Source: Pomphorhynchus laevis (taxonomy: Eukaryota; Acanthocephala; Palaeacanthocephala; Echinorhynchida; Pomphorhynchidae). Taken from it: a stretch of DNA of 64,000 bases. Each line of letters opens with the position of its first letter. Position 1 is the first letter of the stretch. Shown here piece by piece: positions 8,888 to 19,854 of this stretch. The notes under the pieces were generated by a model. That model was not told the origin of the DNA, made no database searches, and saw nothing but the letters and a program-made list of their open reading frames with translations. The position numbers and the translations under genes were made by a program. The stretch lies in contig WNNJ02000004.1 in NCBI GenBank assembly GCA_012934845.2, positions 1-64,000 of the forward strand, written 5' to 3'.

Positions 8888-10195
8888 TCACCTCGGAGTA
8901 ACTTCTTCCTCAATTACTGCTAATTTTCGAGGAAATTGCATCATGACGGATTGCGCATACTTCCTGGTCCACCAGTAGCCGCAAATACAATTGGATCGCT
9001 TTCTCTTTTCATGGAATTCGAAACATGTATGTTTTGACTTCGACAAATACGATACAGTATTTGAATTAAATATACACACGGCCATGAACATGCGTCCCAT
9101 CCTATTTCCGAAGAGACCACGACATACTATATCTGGACAAGCATCGGTATTTATCGTCGTCGTGCTAGTTTCAAATATATACGTTTCAGGCACTGGAGCT
9201 AAACTTGGTTCAATTGCCACACTTGAGCATATTTCTGTTAAGACAGTTGCCAATACATCGCGAACTTCATTGTGACGAACTGTTGGAAGGCCACCTCTTT
9301 TACAAGATAAAGCATGGTTAATGTTGAACTCAGCTCTACAAACACATGTATGAGCTATGCTTGTCGGTTCCAGGTCATACCTGGAACCAAATGATTGACA
9401 GATGACTATTAAACGCTTCTAGCGGACGGCTAGTTAGCCAACCTGATGCACCCTTCAAAGATGCAAAGTCAAGTAACCGGGTCGTTCTGGGGAAGTCAAC
9501 CTCCACATCATCCCGACTTTCCTTTTGACGTTCCAAATTTTGGATTCTTAATTGCCCCGCCAATTTTAATTTGCGATTGTTCACAATCATTCGCAAGTAC
9601 AGTATCAAACGGAATGCAAATTTGAATTGATGAACTGTGCTAATTCAGTACTTCGACCACGGGATCCCTAAATCTAAGTCCGCCTAATTCCGTAGGAAGA
9701 ATATATACGTTTTCTAGCTCGTCGATGGTTTTCTGTTAGAATAAGTCAGTACAGAACACTTCGAATATGTTTTCCTTTAGTAACCCATACCATTCCCCCT
9801 TGCACAATGTGGTGCGAATAATGTGAAACCATTTATTCTGGAAAGCGTAAATATATGCGTAGTACGTACAATGAGCATCCCTATCTGCCAATGTGCTCAG
9901 TTGCAGTAGCTGTTCGCATCATTTGTCAATCTTACCGGTCACGATCCGTTCAATAAATGCGACGGTTCCAACTGGTGCGCCAATAATTGTAAGACCTTCA
10001 TCCGTTATATGTAGGTTCACATCGTGAAATTCACTCATCACTCTTAGTTTTTGTTTAGTGTGAACCAATATTTTGCATTTTGCTGGGTTAATGATATATC
10101 CATATCGTAGACCTATATTCATCAACAAATTCCATACCTGTCTGAGGTTTTCCGTGGTGTCCATAAAGTTTGCGTCATCCGCATATCATCTTTAA
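8888..10195 (-). mobile_element. 5'-truncated RT element with zinc knuckle and PD-type endonuclease-like tail
   Basis: Reading down the minus strand, the RT box YADD lies at 10185-10174. It is followed by NLLMNIGLRYGYIINPAKC and a LxIxGAPVG segment (RT thumb, 10164-9919). Next comes a KGASGWLTSRPLEAF segment (9608-9375). A Cys/His knuckle, CVCRAEFNINHALSC, is followed by RHNEVRD (about 9340-9260), then CPDIVCRGLF...FMAVCIF (9160-9070). The knuckle, RHN and PD order is like restriction-like-endonuclease non-LTR elements of the R2/CRE type, and the same C-terminal block is common in animal genomes. The element starts at the YADD box, so it is 5' truncated, and at least two interruptions separate the blocks. 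The second acidic residue of the nuclease motif appears to be lost (FMAV). Confidence 0.65.
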
Positions 10196-10234
10196 GTGAC
10201 ATCCGGTATACGCTCTTGTATAGATTTTCAACAT

Positions 10235-10440
10235 AATAAAATTTTCCGCTAATGATTTTAAATTTATTTTTAATGTTATTGTGTTGATTTATATATTTTA
10301 CTATTTTCTGCTTGATGTTATTTTTATAGTAACCCAGTTTAAAATATGCATCTTTAATTGTTTAAATGATGTCGAAGAAAGTCAATATTATTACATATTA
10401 TGGCAATTCTTTAATGTCATTAATCTAAATGATGATCATA
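10235..10440 (-). mobile_element. PLE-2 fragment, C-terminal end
   Basis: The nucleotide sequence aligns with 35640-35840, the coding region for the last 70 or so residues of PLE-2. It abuts the truncation point of the RT element before it. It is an old, broken remnant. Confidence 0.7.
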
Positions 10441-10689
10441 CGAAGGGAATTTTATTTGGACGAATTTACTTTCATATACAAAACGAATTTATTTTAAATA
10501 AATTTATAATTTATATCAAGTTAAAATAAAAAATTGTAATTTAAAATAAAAGTTATTTTTATGAATTGACTGTTCAAATTTTCACAAATTTAAAAATTAA
10601 AGTTAAACACGATTAAATTCAATGCGCAATTACCATATAGAATATTAATTTATAGATAAAAATATTAAGTTATATATTAAAATACTAAG

Positions 10690-11403
10690 CTATAGCTTAA
10701 TTTTTAGATAACCAAAAAAAATTTCGCTTAACAGTTTAAATATTTTTTTTATAATATTTTGATGATTTTTAAATTTTACGATTTTCTGTTTGATTTTATT
10801 TTTATAATAACCTTGCTTAAAATATTTATCGATTACATTATTTAAATAATTTTGATGAAAGCCAATATCGTTACAAATTGTTGCAATTCTTAAAATTTCA
10901 TTTAATGTATTATATTTAATATTATACGGTATGCATGAATGCTCAAGCAAAAATGTTTTTTGTAAATTTAAATATGTAATCTTTACGATATAAATTAAAA
11001 GTAGTTTTAATTGATGTTAATTTAATGTTCATATTTAGATATATACATTATTTAATATCAATATTAGTATTATAAAGAATACGACTACCTGGATAAATTT
11101 GTTCGCCTCTTTGTATCAAAATTATTAGAGTTAAATACACATATATAATCAAAATTAAAACCTGTATTCATATCTTTATATAGCTTAGAATTATTTTTTA
11201 ATAGTTATGAACAAATTTATAAAAGTCAGCTATAATTGTGTTACTATTACCTCCCATTGGAACAAATTTTACTTGTCTGAATATAGATGTCTCTTCTTTT
11301 AAATAATTTACACATGTATTGCCGTATCCCTAATATTAAGGCTTTGATCCATATATGTGTATTTACTTTATGGTTTAATTTTTGTTAGATATGCGTTGTA
11401 GTT

Positions 11404-11450
<47 letters not shown>

Positions 11451-12260
11451 TATATATTTCTGAATATAAGGTTAATTAATTTTTCTAACGCTTATTTAAT
11501 ATAAGCTTAATTTAAATTTGTTTAAATAGCGCTATAATTGTAAGTATTTAAATTCTGAAAATTTATTACTTTTGTGGGTTCTAAATTTTTAGTTTAATTG
11601 ATATTTGTATAGTGTTTTTTATACCAGTATTAATTTCGATTATCTTGCAATATTTTTTTAAAATGTGTTTTTCTACTTCAATTGTTTTATTCATAAAACT
11701 GAGAGGAGTTTTAATGCTTTATTTTATCAAATATAATCCTTCCAAATTTTTATATCTGATATATTTAAGCTTTCACTATTATTCAGTTTACCGATTTTTT
11801 ATCAACTTTTTAGAACGAATTATAAAATTTATATTCTTTTGATATAATTTTTTCGTTTACTGTAAATTTTAATTTTATAGTTATTATTTAATTTATATTT
11901 TTACCCTTTGAATAGCATTTTCCTTTATTCTTCATTTTCAATTAATTCTAAATTATGGGTAAATGGGTGATTATAATTCTATACTTATGGGTAATTATAT
12001 GCTGATTTATTTTATCAAAATTAAGACTTTTGCAATCACATTTAGTTTCTATCATGTTTTTAATATTATCGTTACATATTGATTTCAATTCTTTATTATA
12101 ATTACAAATGTTTCGACCTTTTGGCGGTAACAACTTATACCTTATTTTAGGAATATATTTACTTAAATCTGACCCTATTATTTCTTTACCTTTAGAATTA
12201 TTTAAAAGTCTACTTATAAAAATTATCTAAACATTTATTAATGAAGTTTATGGTGTTCAA
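10690..12260 (-). mobile_element. PLE-2 degenerate copy, nearly full coding length
   Basis: Blocks in order down the minus strand match PLE-2 from the N-terminal LPPKGRNICNYNKELKSICN (about 12130) to the C-terminal HSCIPYNIKYNTLN and IATICNDIGFHQNYLN (10950-10690). An (AT)n tract at 11407-11447 lies inside the copy. It is more diverged from the 35607-37590 copy than the other fragments are, so it is probably the oldest in this window. It is broken in many places. Confidence 0.75.
11407..11447. repeat. (AT)n microsatellite
   Basis: A run of AT dinucleotides sits inside the old PLE-2 copy, at the point where other copies read ATATATATGT. Confidence 0.9.
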
Positions 12261-12334
12261 TTGTAGTAATTTATATTACAATAATTATTTATAGTCTTTA
12301 ATTAATTTTTGATTTATTAACCATCCTAAATTAA

Positions 12335-12500
12335 CCATTACCACTGCTATGTTGGGTTGATGAATAGGGACCGAAACCTGGTAACAGAGCAGTTCCACCT
12401 ATAACCTCTATTCCTTATCAGTCAATTCTAATAAATAATACATCGTATATTATTTATTAGTCAATTCATAATAATTGACTTTTATTTTAAATTTTAAAAG
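12335..12500 (+). repeat. PLE-2 tail, solo copy, with structured-RNA block
   Basis: It contains CTGCTATGTTGGGTTGATGA, GGGACCGAAACCTGG and AGAGCAGTTCC, the conserved tail block seen at 35449-35598, then GTCAATTC and the AT-rich end. Orientation is opposite to the PLE-2 fragment just before it, so this is an inverted junction or an independent insertion. Confidence 0.7.
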
Positions 12501-13214
12501 TAAATTTTATCGTTATATAAATATTAGTTGCATAAAATCTTATTAGTTAATGATATAATATACTGGCTGGTAATAATTTTTATTTGTTTCTAAAACGTTA
12601 GACACTTTTAAAATCAAGTATTTACTTTTTATATATCATATTAAACAATATAGATTGATTAATATTATAAAAATTTCACTAGCTTATGGCTTAGAAGCTT
12701 CGCGAACATTCGCGTTAATATTTTACTTATATATCTGATATTATAATCCGATATATTAATTATAATTATTTATTTTTAATTTTAATTCATGTAGTATAAA
12801 ATACGTAAACTTAGCTGATCTTTTATTAATTGTACAAATTTCTTTTGAAAATCTTCTTATATTTACATGAAGATAGTTTAGCCTACCAAACAACAAATAA
12901 CTATTTTCATAAACAAAACACTCTTAATCACATTAAATTATAGGAATAGTCATAACCGAATTTCGCCAAAATATTAGGTGGAGAGCGACGATTACTTAAA
13001 TAGTATGATCAATGTACAAATGTAACGTCTAAATTTGAATATATCGAACAGAAAATAATATTCATTAGTTGTTTGTTTGTTAATTTTGCTTGTTCAAATT
13101 AACGACAAAATAATAAGAGAAAAACAGAAACCATGGCAACCTTAAGAATTTGAACTGACTTACAATCAAATAATTCAAGCATCATATTTACTTATTTTAT
13201 AAAAGTTATACCAA
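12500..13214. other. AT-rich upstream region of the death-domain-like gene
   Basis: There is no open frame or repeat family that I recognise in the 700 bp before the start codon at 13215. AT-rich tracts make TATA-like matches uninformative, so no promoter is called. Confidence 0.5.
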
Positions 13215-16200
13215 ATGTCATCGTTATTAAATCGTTCATCAAAACTCACACAGCCTAACAATACCGGCACTACATTTACGAATTCTTCATCTGTTGAACA
13301 GTCAGTAAAATCACTAAATCCCAATATTGCAAAAGATGGATCAGGGACGCAGAAAATAAGTATGGATTCTACAGATCATCAAAACTCCTTACACCAGACA
13401 GTAAATAATGATAAATTAGCACATCTAGTATCTCCATTGGACCAATATCTTAGTCAATTGCCAAAACAGCCAAAACATGCAAGTAAAACTTCCTTACTGA
13501 GCAACGAAGAATTCGATGATCTCTGTAAGCGATTGAATAGCTATTGTCAACGGCTGAAAGATGATGAAACTAACCGTGGATTTATTCAAGGTCACCAAAA
13601 GAAACAAGATATTTTCGAAGCCTATAAGGACTATCAGCATCTAAATATTTTAAGCGTCACAGATAACATAAATGATATACTTACCAAACATACTGATATT
13701 CAAATTATTATCGATAGCTTAATTGAAACTGTTGTCTATTATGTCAACGTGGATAGAGAAAATAGCAGCCTCGAACTTACCGCTTCCATTACAAATATGT
13801 TGTATATAAATGACGAAATACAAGATCAATTTATGGTAACTGATGCAGATGAAGGACCGCCACCATCGAAACTTTATCAATATCTAACACAGATCCTTAA
13901 TCTGATGGAACGGTTTTTCCTGGGCGATGCTGATAATCTATACGAAGAACACAATATCGAAATTATGACAACAAAATCGGTTGTAAATCCAGAAGTAAAC
14001 AAGAATACAGTAAAATCAATAGATAAACGTAGGACACATATTGTTCATGAACTAAGGGAACTTATAAAACAAATTGTACACAGTATTCGCTCCTTGGTCC
14101 AATTGCCTTCGACTGCTGAATTAAATATCGACGATGTTGATTTGTTTATCAAATGGATGCCTAGCATTGGAATAAATGAAAATGCTCTTTTGAAATCAAA
14201 GCGAAAGGCATTGGCTTTTGCTTATAGTAAAATACTTAAAACGTGTTATCTTCTAATGAGCAAACTTGCTGAGAAAGAAACCTTTGACAGCCACTATACA
14301 AGAAGTTTTGATAAAGATCAAAGTGATTTAACCAGTATCACAGTTGATAAACTACTAGATGATCCGCTGAGTAATTTCGGGGAGAGATTAGATAGTATAG
14401 ACACTTTCATTTATACATTGCAACATGCTCAGTCGGATAGCGTAATGTTAAAATTAAATCCGGATGTTCACTATGTTGGAATTCGTGTAACTTCAGGTCA
14501 ATTTAGGAAAACTGATTTTGTGTGTAGGAAATTAACTCCAATGCATGACAATCATCAAAATACAAGGTCAATTTTAACAAATTTTTTGTGTCCTTACGAT
14601 CAGCTACTGTCACACGTTTACGAAATTAAGGTAAGAAAACCAGTGCAGACTATGTATGTGATGCTAGGATGTGAAACTAAATTTTTGTCTAACAGACGTG
14701 TAGTAGAAATGAAATTTAGAAGAGATATCGACATTAACAACGATTCATCAATATTAGAAAGCGTTCAGGCAGTTAGTGCTGGAGGATATTCTACAGGCGA
14801 GCAATATCAGAACAAGCATTTTTGTGCCCGGATTAGACTTATTAAAAGCACAATTCAATTGATGATCACCTGCCGACCATCTACGGTAAATTTTCAATCA
14901 ATTTCAGATTCATATTATGATAATATGAATTTAAAAGGAATTACGGATGTATGGAATCCGGAAGCAGAAGAATATAAAATGGCATCTACCGTTCAAATAA
15001 GTAACGATCCGCTTTGGTACCCATCTGTGACCATTCTTAGGATACAAGACCGGCTTTTAAACAAATTACGATCGCCAATGTCTGTTCACTCAAATTTAAG
15101 TGTAGATGGAGCAAGTCTTATTCAAATTGATTGGAAAACAAAAAAGAAAAACTTTCCGGCATCAATACTAACCGTGTTACCTAATGCATTGAGCAGTGAG
15201 TATATTGATGATGGTGTAGAGCCCATACAGACAAAGAAAACAATACCAATTAAGGTTCCTCAATTTGATCCGTACCATGGTTTAAAGGCCACACCAGTTG
15301 AACCATACGGTGTTCCTGAATTTAAGCTGTATTCTCATAGTGTATCTAGTAAAGCAAATATTACGGCCACTGCAACAACAGTAGCAGAAGATGCTGAAAA
15401 CTCCAGCAAGTATCTAGATACAGTTGTTCATATGCCTATCTTAGCTGTTCAACTAGATCAGTACGAAACTGATCCAGCGACCAGAAAGAATACGCTCACT
15501 GGGGTAAATGCTGAAACTCGAAAACAAACATTACTTCAACAACAACCGAGTGAACAACGAAAAAAGACAAAACGAAGTGGCAAGCAGTATGATTACTCGG
15601 ATATGAGTCATATTAAACACGGTGCACTGCTGTTTGGTCGTAAAAAATACTATGATAGTAAAGCCAAAACAACCGGATACTGGCTTAATCTCACAGATAC
15701 AAGTAAACTGCGATTTAATCTAAATGATGAGCAGATAACAATGGCTGAAAATGGAACAAACAATGATCGGAATAACCAGTCATTAGCGTTGACCAATTCT
15801 AAGCGAATATATTTTGAAGTAGATAGTCCATTCAGCCCTTTGCTTCTAATACGGACACAATGTGTACAGAAAGAATTAAATATATTAAACATTGATAATA
15901 CCAATCTTTGCAACAGCATCCTTAATATATCGTCATACAATATACTAAACGTGTTTATTTATCAGCGTCTAGAAGTTTTACGCCATTCATCTGGTCACTA
16001 CCAGCAGTCACTCTTAATGATTATCTGTCCGGATGCATTATTAGATGATGCATACCAAATTGTGAAAAAGCAGGCACCATTTTATACTCATTTGCTGACA
16101 GACAAGCTAGAAATTCAAGTAGCTGAGCTAGCTGAGCTTATCGTGTATCTAGATGGAAACATTGCATCAGCGTTAAGTGACAGTGAAAACATTGTTGAAG

Positions 16201-17408
16201 ACCCATATGAAATTGGTATGATGCCTGGTCCAGTTGCAACTAACCTTCGTCGTATATTTCATGTAAATGTCTTCCATCGTTTTATTAATCAACTTACAAT
16301 GGATATATGCCCAGTAAATCTATTCGGACAGGCATTTTCAGCGCATGAATATCACGGTTCGGTACATGTTTATGTCAGGCAACCAATTCTATCAGCATAT
16401 AATCAAAACATGGCCGAAAGCAAGATAATTCTACCGGCAGCAGAAAAGAGCACATTATACACTGTACAACAGCAACAGCAGATGATGATTGCGACGAAAC
16501 AAGAGTCTAATATGCAGGAACTGAAACGGGGTCAATCATTTCATACTACAGATGGACAAACCAACGATGGTATTATAAAATCATCTGATGTAAAGATTAC
16601 TGCTGTGAGCAGTGATGATATAGCAACAGAAAAGATACCTGCGGATTTACGATCAAGTTCGTCTAAAACTACAGCAAAAACATTTACTCATAAGACAAAT
16701 AGAGGAAGCCCTTTGCATCAGACAAATAAAAATCATTACGGCATAGGTAGTGATGCAAAATGGGTAGGACGGATTAGAGTGAGCATGGCAAAGAAAATGT
16801 TTGTTCACGCATTGGAAAATATACACCAAAACATAAAGAGTAGATTAATGTACTCAGCAGGAGATTCTCGTTATAGCCAGGTATCTATACAGAAAGATAC
16901 TAGTATTTTGCCACAATGTTTGGACATTGAACGAAACATACTTGACGAAGTAGCACGCCAGATGGGTAATTCATGTGATAGCAACAAACTTGCTAGATCA
17001 TTAGGTATACATAATGTGATTTATGAAGATCTCAAGCAAAGATTCAGGAAGCGAACATATCCTGCACTTGCCATAACGGGTAATTCAATAAAAACAATCG
17101 ACACTACAGCTCCAAAACACGTGGTTAGTGTACCCGTTACTACTTTGCCCGTTGATGAGTACGGACTTCGAAGATTAATACTTTATCATTGGTTTGCGAA
17201 AACGCGTTTGCTTAATGGCCGTGATAGTTGGAACGAGCTATGTAAGGCTTTGATTCTTTGCGGCTACACTGATATTGCATACATTATTGGACCAAAAGGT
17301 GCCATCGAGCAAAATAAAATACCTGAAATGCTTAAAATCCTATCTAGTGATGAAGATATCATTAATTACTTATTTGACTCTGTTAAACTGGGCGAAGTAT
17401 CCGTTTAA
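13215..17408 (+). CDS. Large single-exon protein with probable C-terminal death-domain fold
   Basis: It is an uninterrupted 1,397-codon frame with ordinary protein composition and no intron visible. Residues 1-90 are Ser/Thr/Asn-rich and likely disordered. Residues 90-560 are mixed alpha/beta without a motif I can name. Residues 730-830 and 1080-1190 are polar, Gln/Ser-rich linkers. Near 1243 onward, LDEVARQMG...LARSLGI resembles the first helices of a death domain. After a 45-residue insertion, LRRLILYHWF, SWNELCKALILCGYTDIA (about 1318-1356) resembles helices 4-6. Death-domain proteins act as scaffolds by homotypic contact. A DTHD1-like or PIDD-like identity is possible, but I cannot decide from sequence alone. 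The first Met is taken as start because the frame is open from it. Confidence 0.6.
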   Translation: MSSLLNRSSKLTQPNNTGTTFTNSSSVEQSVKSLNPNIAKDGSGTQKISMDSTDHQNSLHQTVNNDKLAHLVSPLDQYLSQLPKQPKHASKTSLLSNEEFDDLCKRLNSYCQRLKDDETNRGFIQGHQKKQDIFEAYKDYQHLNILSVTDNINDILTKHTDIQIIIDSLIETVVYYVNVDRENSSLELTASITNMLYINDEIQDQFMVTDADEGPPPSKLYQYLTQILNLMERFFLGDADNLYEEHNIEIMTTKSVVNPEVNKNTVKSIDKRRTHIVHELRELIKQIVHSIRSLVQLPSTAELNIDDVDLFIKWMPSIGINENALLKSKRKALAFAYSKILKTCYLLMSKLAEKETFDSHYTRSFDKDQSDLTSITVDKLLDDPLSNFGERLDSIDTFIYTLQHAQSDSVMLKLNPDVHYVGIRVTSGQFRKTDFVCRKLTPMHDNHQNTRSILTNFLCPYDQLLSHVYEIKVRKPVQTMYVMLGCETKFLSNRRVVEMKFRRDIDINNDSSILESVQAVSAGGYSTGEQYQNKHFCARIRLIKSTIQLMITCRPSTVNFQSISDSYYDNMNLKGITDVWNPEAEEYKMASTVQISNDPLWYPSVTILRIQDRLLNKLRSPMSVHSNLSVDGASLIQIDWKTKKKNFPASILTVLPNALSSEYIDDGVEPIQTKKTIPIKVPQFDPYHGLKATPVEPYGVPEFKLYSHSVSSKANITATATTVAEDAENSSKYLDTVVHMPILAVQLDQYETDPATRKNTLTGVNAETRKQTLLQQQPSEQRKKTKRSGKQYDYSDMSHIKHGALLFGRKKYYDSKAKTTGYWLNLTDTSKLRFNLNDEQITMAENGTNNDRNNQSLALTNSKRIYFEVDSPFSPLLLIRTQCVQKELNILNIDNTNLCNSILNISSYNILNVFIYQRLEVLRHSSGHYQQSLLMIICPDALLDDAYQIVKKQAPFYTHLLTDKLEIQVAELAELIVYLDGNIASALSDSENIVEDPYEIGMMPGPVATNLRRIFHVNVFHRFINQLTMDICPVNLFGQAFSAHEYHGSVHVYVRQPILSAYNQNMAESKIILPAAEKSTLYTVQQQQQMMIATKQESNMQELKRGQSFHTTDGQTNDGIIKSSDVKITAVSSDDIATEKIPADLRSSSSKTTAKTFTHKTNRGSPLHQTNKNHYGIGSDAKWVGRIRVSMAKKMFVHALENIHQNIKSRLMYSAGDSRYSQVSIQKDTSILPQCLDIERNILDEVARQMGNSCDSNKLARSLGIHNVIYEDLKQRFRKRTYPALAITGNSIKTIDTTAPKHVVSVPVTTLPVDEYGLRRLILYHWFAKTRLLNGRDSWNELCKALILCGYTDIAYIIGPKGAIEQNKIPEMLKILSSDEDIINYLFDSVKLGEVSV

Positions 17409-18660
17409 TTTATCTCAAATTTAATGTTACTTTGTCGAAAAAAATTCATTTGCTTGTCTTTACACTCTGGTGAATTTTATATATTTAATATTAAATTCTA
17501 AAGCGTGGGCGATAAACACCTACTTATGAGCTGATAGCTTCTATTTATTAAACAGTTAATCAACAAGGTTAATAAACCTGGTCGATGAAGAGTGCATGGA
17601 CAACTATATATGCTAGGGGCGTATTTCCTCTTGTAATGTTTCGAATTTCTCTGATGATTCTCTCTGAACGATTATGTATATTTACAGATAATTTTATCTC
17701 AGAAAACTAAGATTAAATAAAATACAATCTGATTACAATTGGATACAGGTGGAAATGAATATCGAAACGTTTATTTAATTAAACATTAAAGAATTATTGG
17801 AGCTGGATAAAAAATTGACACTTTTTTGAAATTTCGTAAACCTCTGCTAGCATCTTCAAAAAATTGCAATCAGTAATTTTCTGAAGATGCTAACAGAGGT
17901 AAGCGAAATATCACATAAAAGTTCTCCCTTTTTGATCCAGCTCAAATAATTCTTTATCAATAATGGATCATTATCAACTATTTATAATTAAGCATTTTTG
18001 TGTTAATGTAATTACTAACAAAAGTAATGTTTATGTACATAAACAAATGCAATTTTGTTTATTTACATAACCATGAATGCAATTATATAAAGTCATTATC
18101 ATATATAATGTCATTATATACTATGTCATTATCATATATAATGTCATTATAAATGTCTTTATATATGCCATTTTAAATGTGATTTACCTGTAAAAGCTAA
18201 TTTAATTGAATTTGAAATTCATATTTATATATGCACTTTTGTTGCTAGTCAGTTTTCTGGAAAATCTGGGAAATGATTAGAAATTTCTAGAATGAAATAG
18301 ACTACGTTAGAAAGGAAATCATCCCACATTAATTTTACAAAAAGGTTATTAGCAAAATTGTAAAAATTATCAAAGAGGTCTTAACCTAAAACATTAAATA
18401 AATTAATACAATAGAAAATTAGAAAAATTTTATTATGATTATTTTAGGTAAATATATTTACTCGGAAATGGATCATTGATAGAATTTAAATAGCGCTAAA
18501 AATATTTATTTAGCGAACCTTAATCTACCGCTCGCCAGATATTTCTAGCATCTTTATAAATATTAAGTGCTCATAAAAGTAACTTTAAAATAAATATTTG
18601 TTTACTTATAAAAGTTTGTTATTTAAGTATAATCACTAATCCACTTCTGTATGACAATTA
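17409..18660. other. AT-rich intergenic DNA with one hairpin element
   Basis: Apart from the hairpin element at 17791-17952, I see only short AT-rich repeats such as the CATTATCATATATAATGT copies near 18090-18180. There are no coding frames of note. Confidence 0.5.
17791..17952. repeat. Hairpin element with hammerhead-like arms (copy 3)
   Basis: Terminal inverted repeats GAATTATTGGAGCTGGAT and ATCCAGCTCAAATAATTC bound it. Inner arms hold CTCTGCTAGCATCTTCA and TGAAGATGCTAACAGAG. CTGAAGA is at 17881-17887, followed by a T, a GCT/AGC stem and GAAATATC. It shares the layout of copies at 4362 and 5150. Confidence 0.8.
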
Positions 18661-18666
18661 AAACAC

Positions 18667-18668
<2 letters not shown>

Positions 18669-18731
<63 letters not shown>
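18669..18731. repeat. (TA)n microsatellite
   Basis: A TA run lies about 90 bp outside the inverted PLE-1 pair. (TA)n tracts also lie beside the hammerhead palindrome at 2070-2753, so TA runs may be preferred insertion sites or products of insertion. Confidence 0.9.
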
Positions 18732-18736
<5 letters not shown>

Positions 18737-18847
18737 TGCATTGTACGTTGTACACTATCGCTGGGACTCTCACAGGAGTACAATAGATTTATGTTTATCT
18801 TACGATTTACACCAGCACAAGCAAAATAGATTCAAAATTTTATTGAA

Positions 18848-18876
18848 AACGTTTCGCTCTTTGGAGCTTTGTCAAT
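18848..18876 (-). ncRNA. Degenerate hammerhead-like motif, left PLE-1 end
   Basis: On the minus strand it reads TTGACAAAGCTC, CAAA, GAGC, GAAACG: a perfect four-base stem followed by the GAAA box, as in hammerhead stem II. The expected CTGANGA core is degraded to TTGACAA and I see no good stem I. It is probably a decayed ribozyme or a remnant structural signal. Confidence 0.45.
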
Positions 18877-18937
18877 CTAGAGTGAGAGCACAATAAAGTT
18901 AACAATTAATAAAACAAAGTAATTGTTTAAGGTGGAA

Positions 18938-19819
18938 TTATGTAATATCGACATCCCATTTGTAAATGTGTTCTGAATTTAACCCATGATTAGTATCTGT
19001 TAATAGTTGACCTACAATTCTCTGCTCTTCTATTCTTCTTTCTTTAGTGTCGTTAATACCATCCTTTATTATGATATAGTCAAAAATATCCGAATTTTTT
19101 GAATGTGCTGAAATACAATGATGCACAATCGCGTCGCGATGTGTTAACTGTTTATTTATATCTGATCTGCGATTATTAAGTCTCATATTCATGCTAAGTC
19201 CTGTCTCACCTACGTATTGTAGTTGACACAGTCTGCATGTTGCTAAATATACATTACCGTTTGATGCGCATGATGTATTGCCGTTTATTTTATATTCTAA
19301 TTTCGTTTTGCTGCTAACGTACTTTGTAGCATTAATAACATTTTCACAACATTTTGTTCGCGCTCTTTGGCATTGTTTACATCCCGACATATTTTTGTTT
19401 CCTTGTCTTTGGAATTTTGACCGTATTAACCGGCGACCGATTGTGTTTGTAGCTTTAAAGGTTATAAATACTCTTTTGATTGGTTTTCCTATTTGTTTTG
19501 CTATATTACCTATTGATTCGTTAGCGTCGCATGATAATGATTGTAATGCCTTATGATAAGGGAAGACGTAAATATTGTCACTGCATATTTTTTCTTTCGG
19601 CAAGTTTTTGGAATTTTTTAATAATATTAGACTTTTATTAATTGATCGATTAACCTCACGATAAGTATATCCTCTCAGAATGAGCTGCTTTCTTAGATGG
19701 TCTATTGTATCTAGCTGTGATTTTGTTGTACTACATATTTTCAGGATTCTTGATGTTTCATTTATGATCATATTCATCTTAATGTGTTTTGGGTGGGCAC
19801 TCAACGGGTGCAAATGCAT
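18938..19819 (-). pseudogene. Truncated PLE-1 protein, C-terminal 293 residues
   Basis: This frame is identical to the last 293 residues of the intact PLE-1 protein at 19855-22197. It retains the connector, the Cys-rich segment and the complete GIY-YIG endonuclease but no reverse transcriptase. The apparent start MHLHPLSAHPKH is an internal Met of the full protein. Truncation is the result of the inverted insertion rather than of decay. No separate function is implied. Confidence 0.85.
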
Positions 19820-19854
19820 TTTAGGACTACTGGGTTTCCTATAAGAAAGGAAAT

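Noticed and set aside
8991-9275. 94-codon plus-strand frame
   Set aside because: Antisense to the zinc-knuckle/PD tail of the RT element.
15650-15940. 96-codon minus-strand frame inside the large gene
   Set aside because: It is antisense to the 1,397-codon frame, which has far better length and composition.
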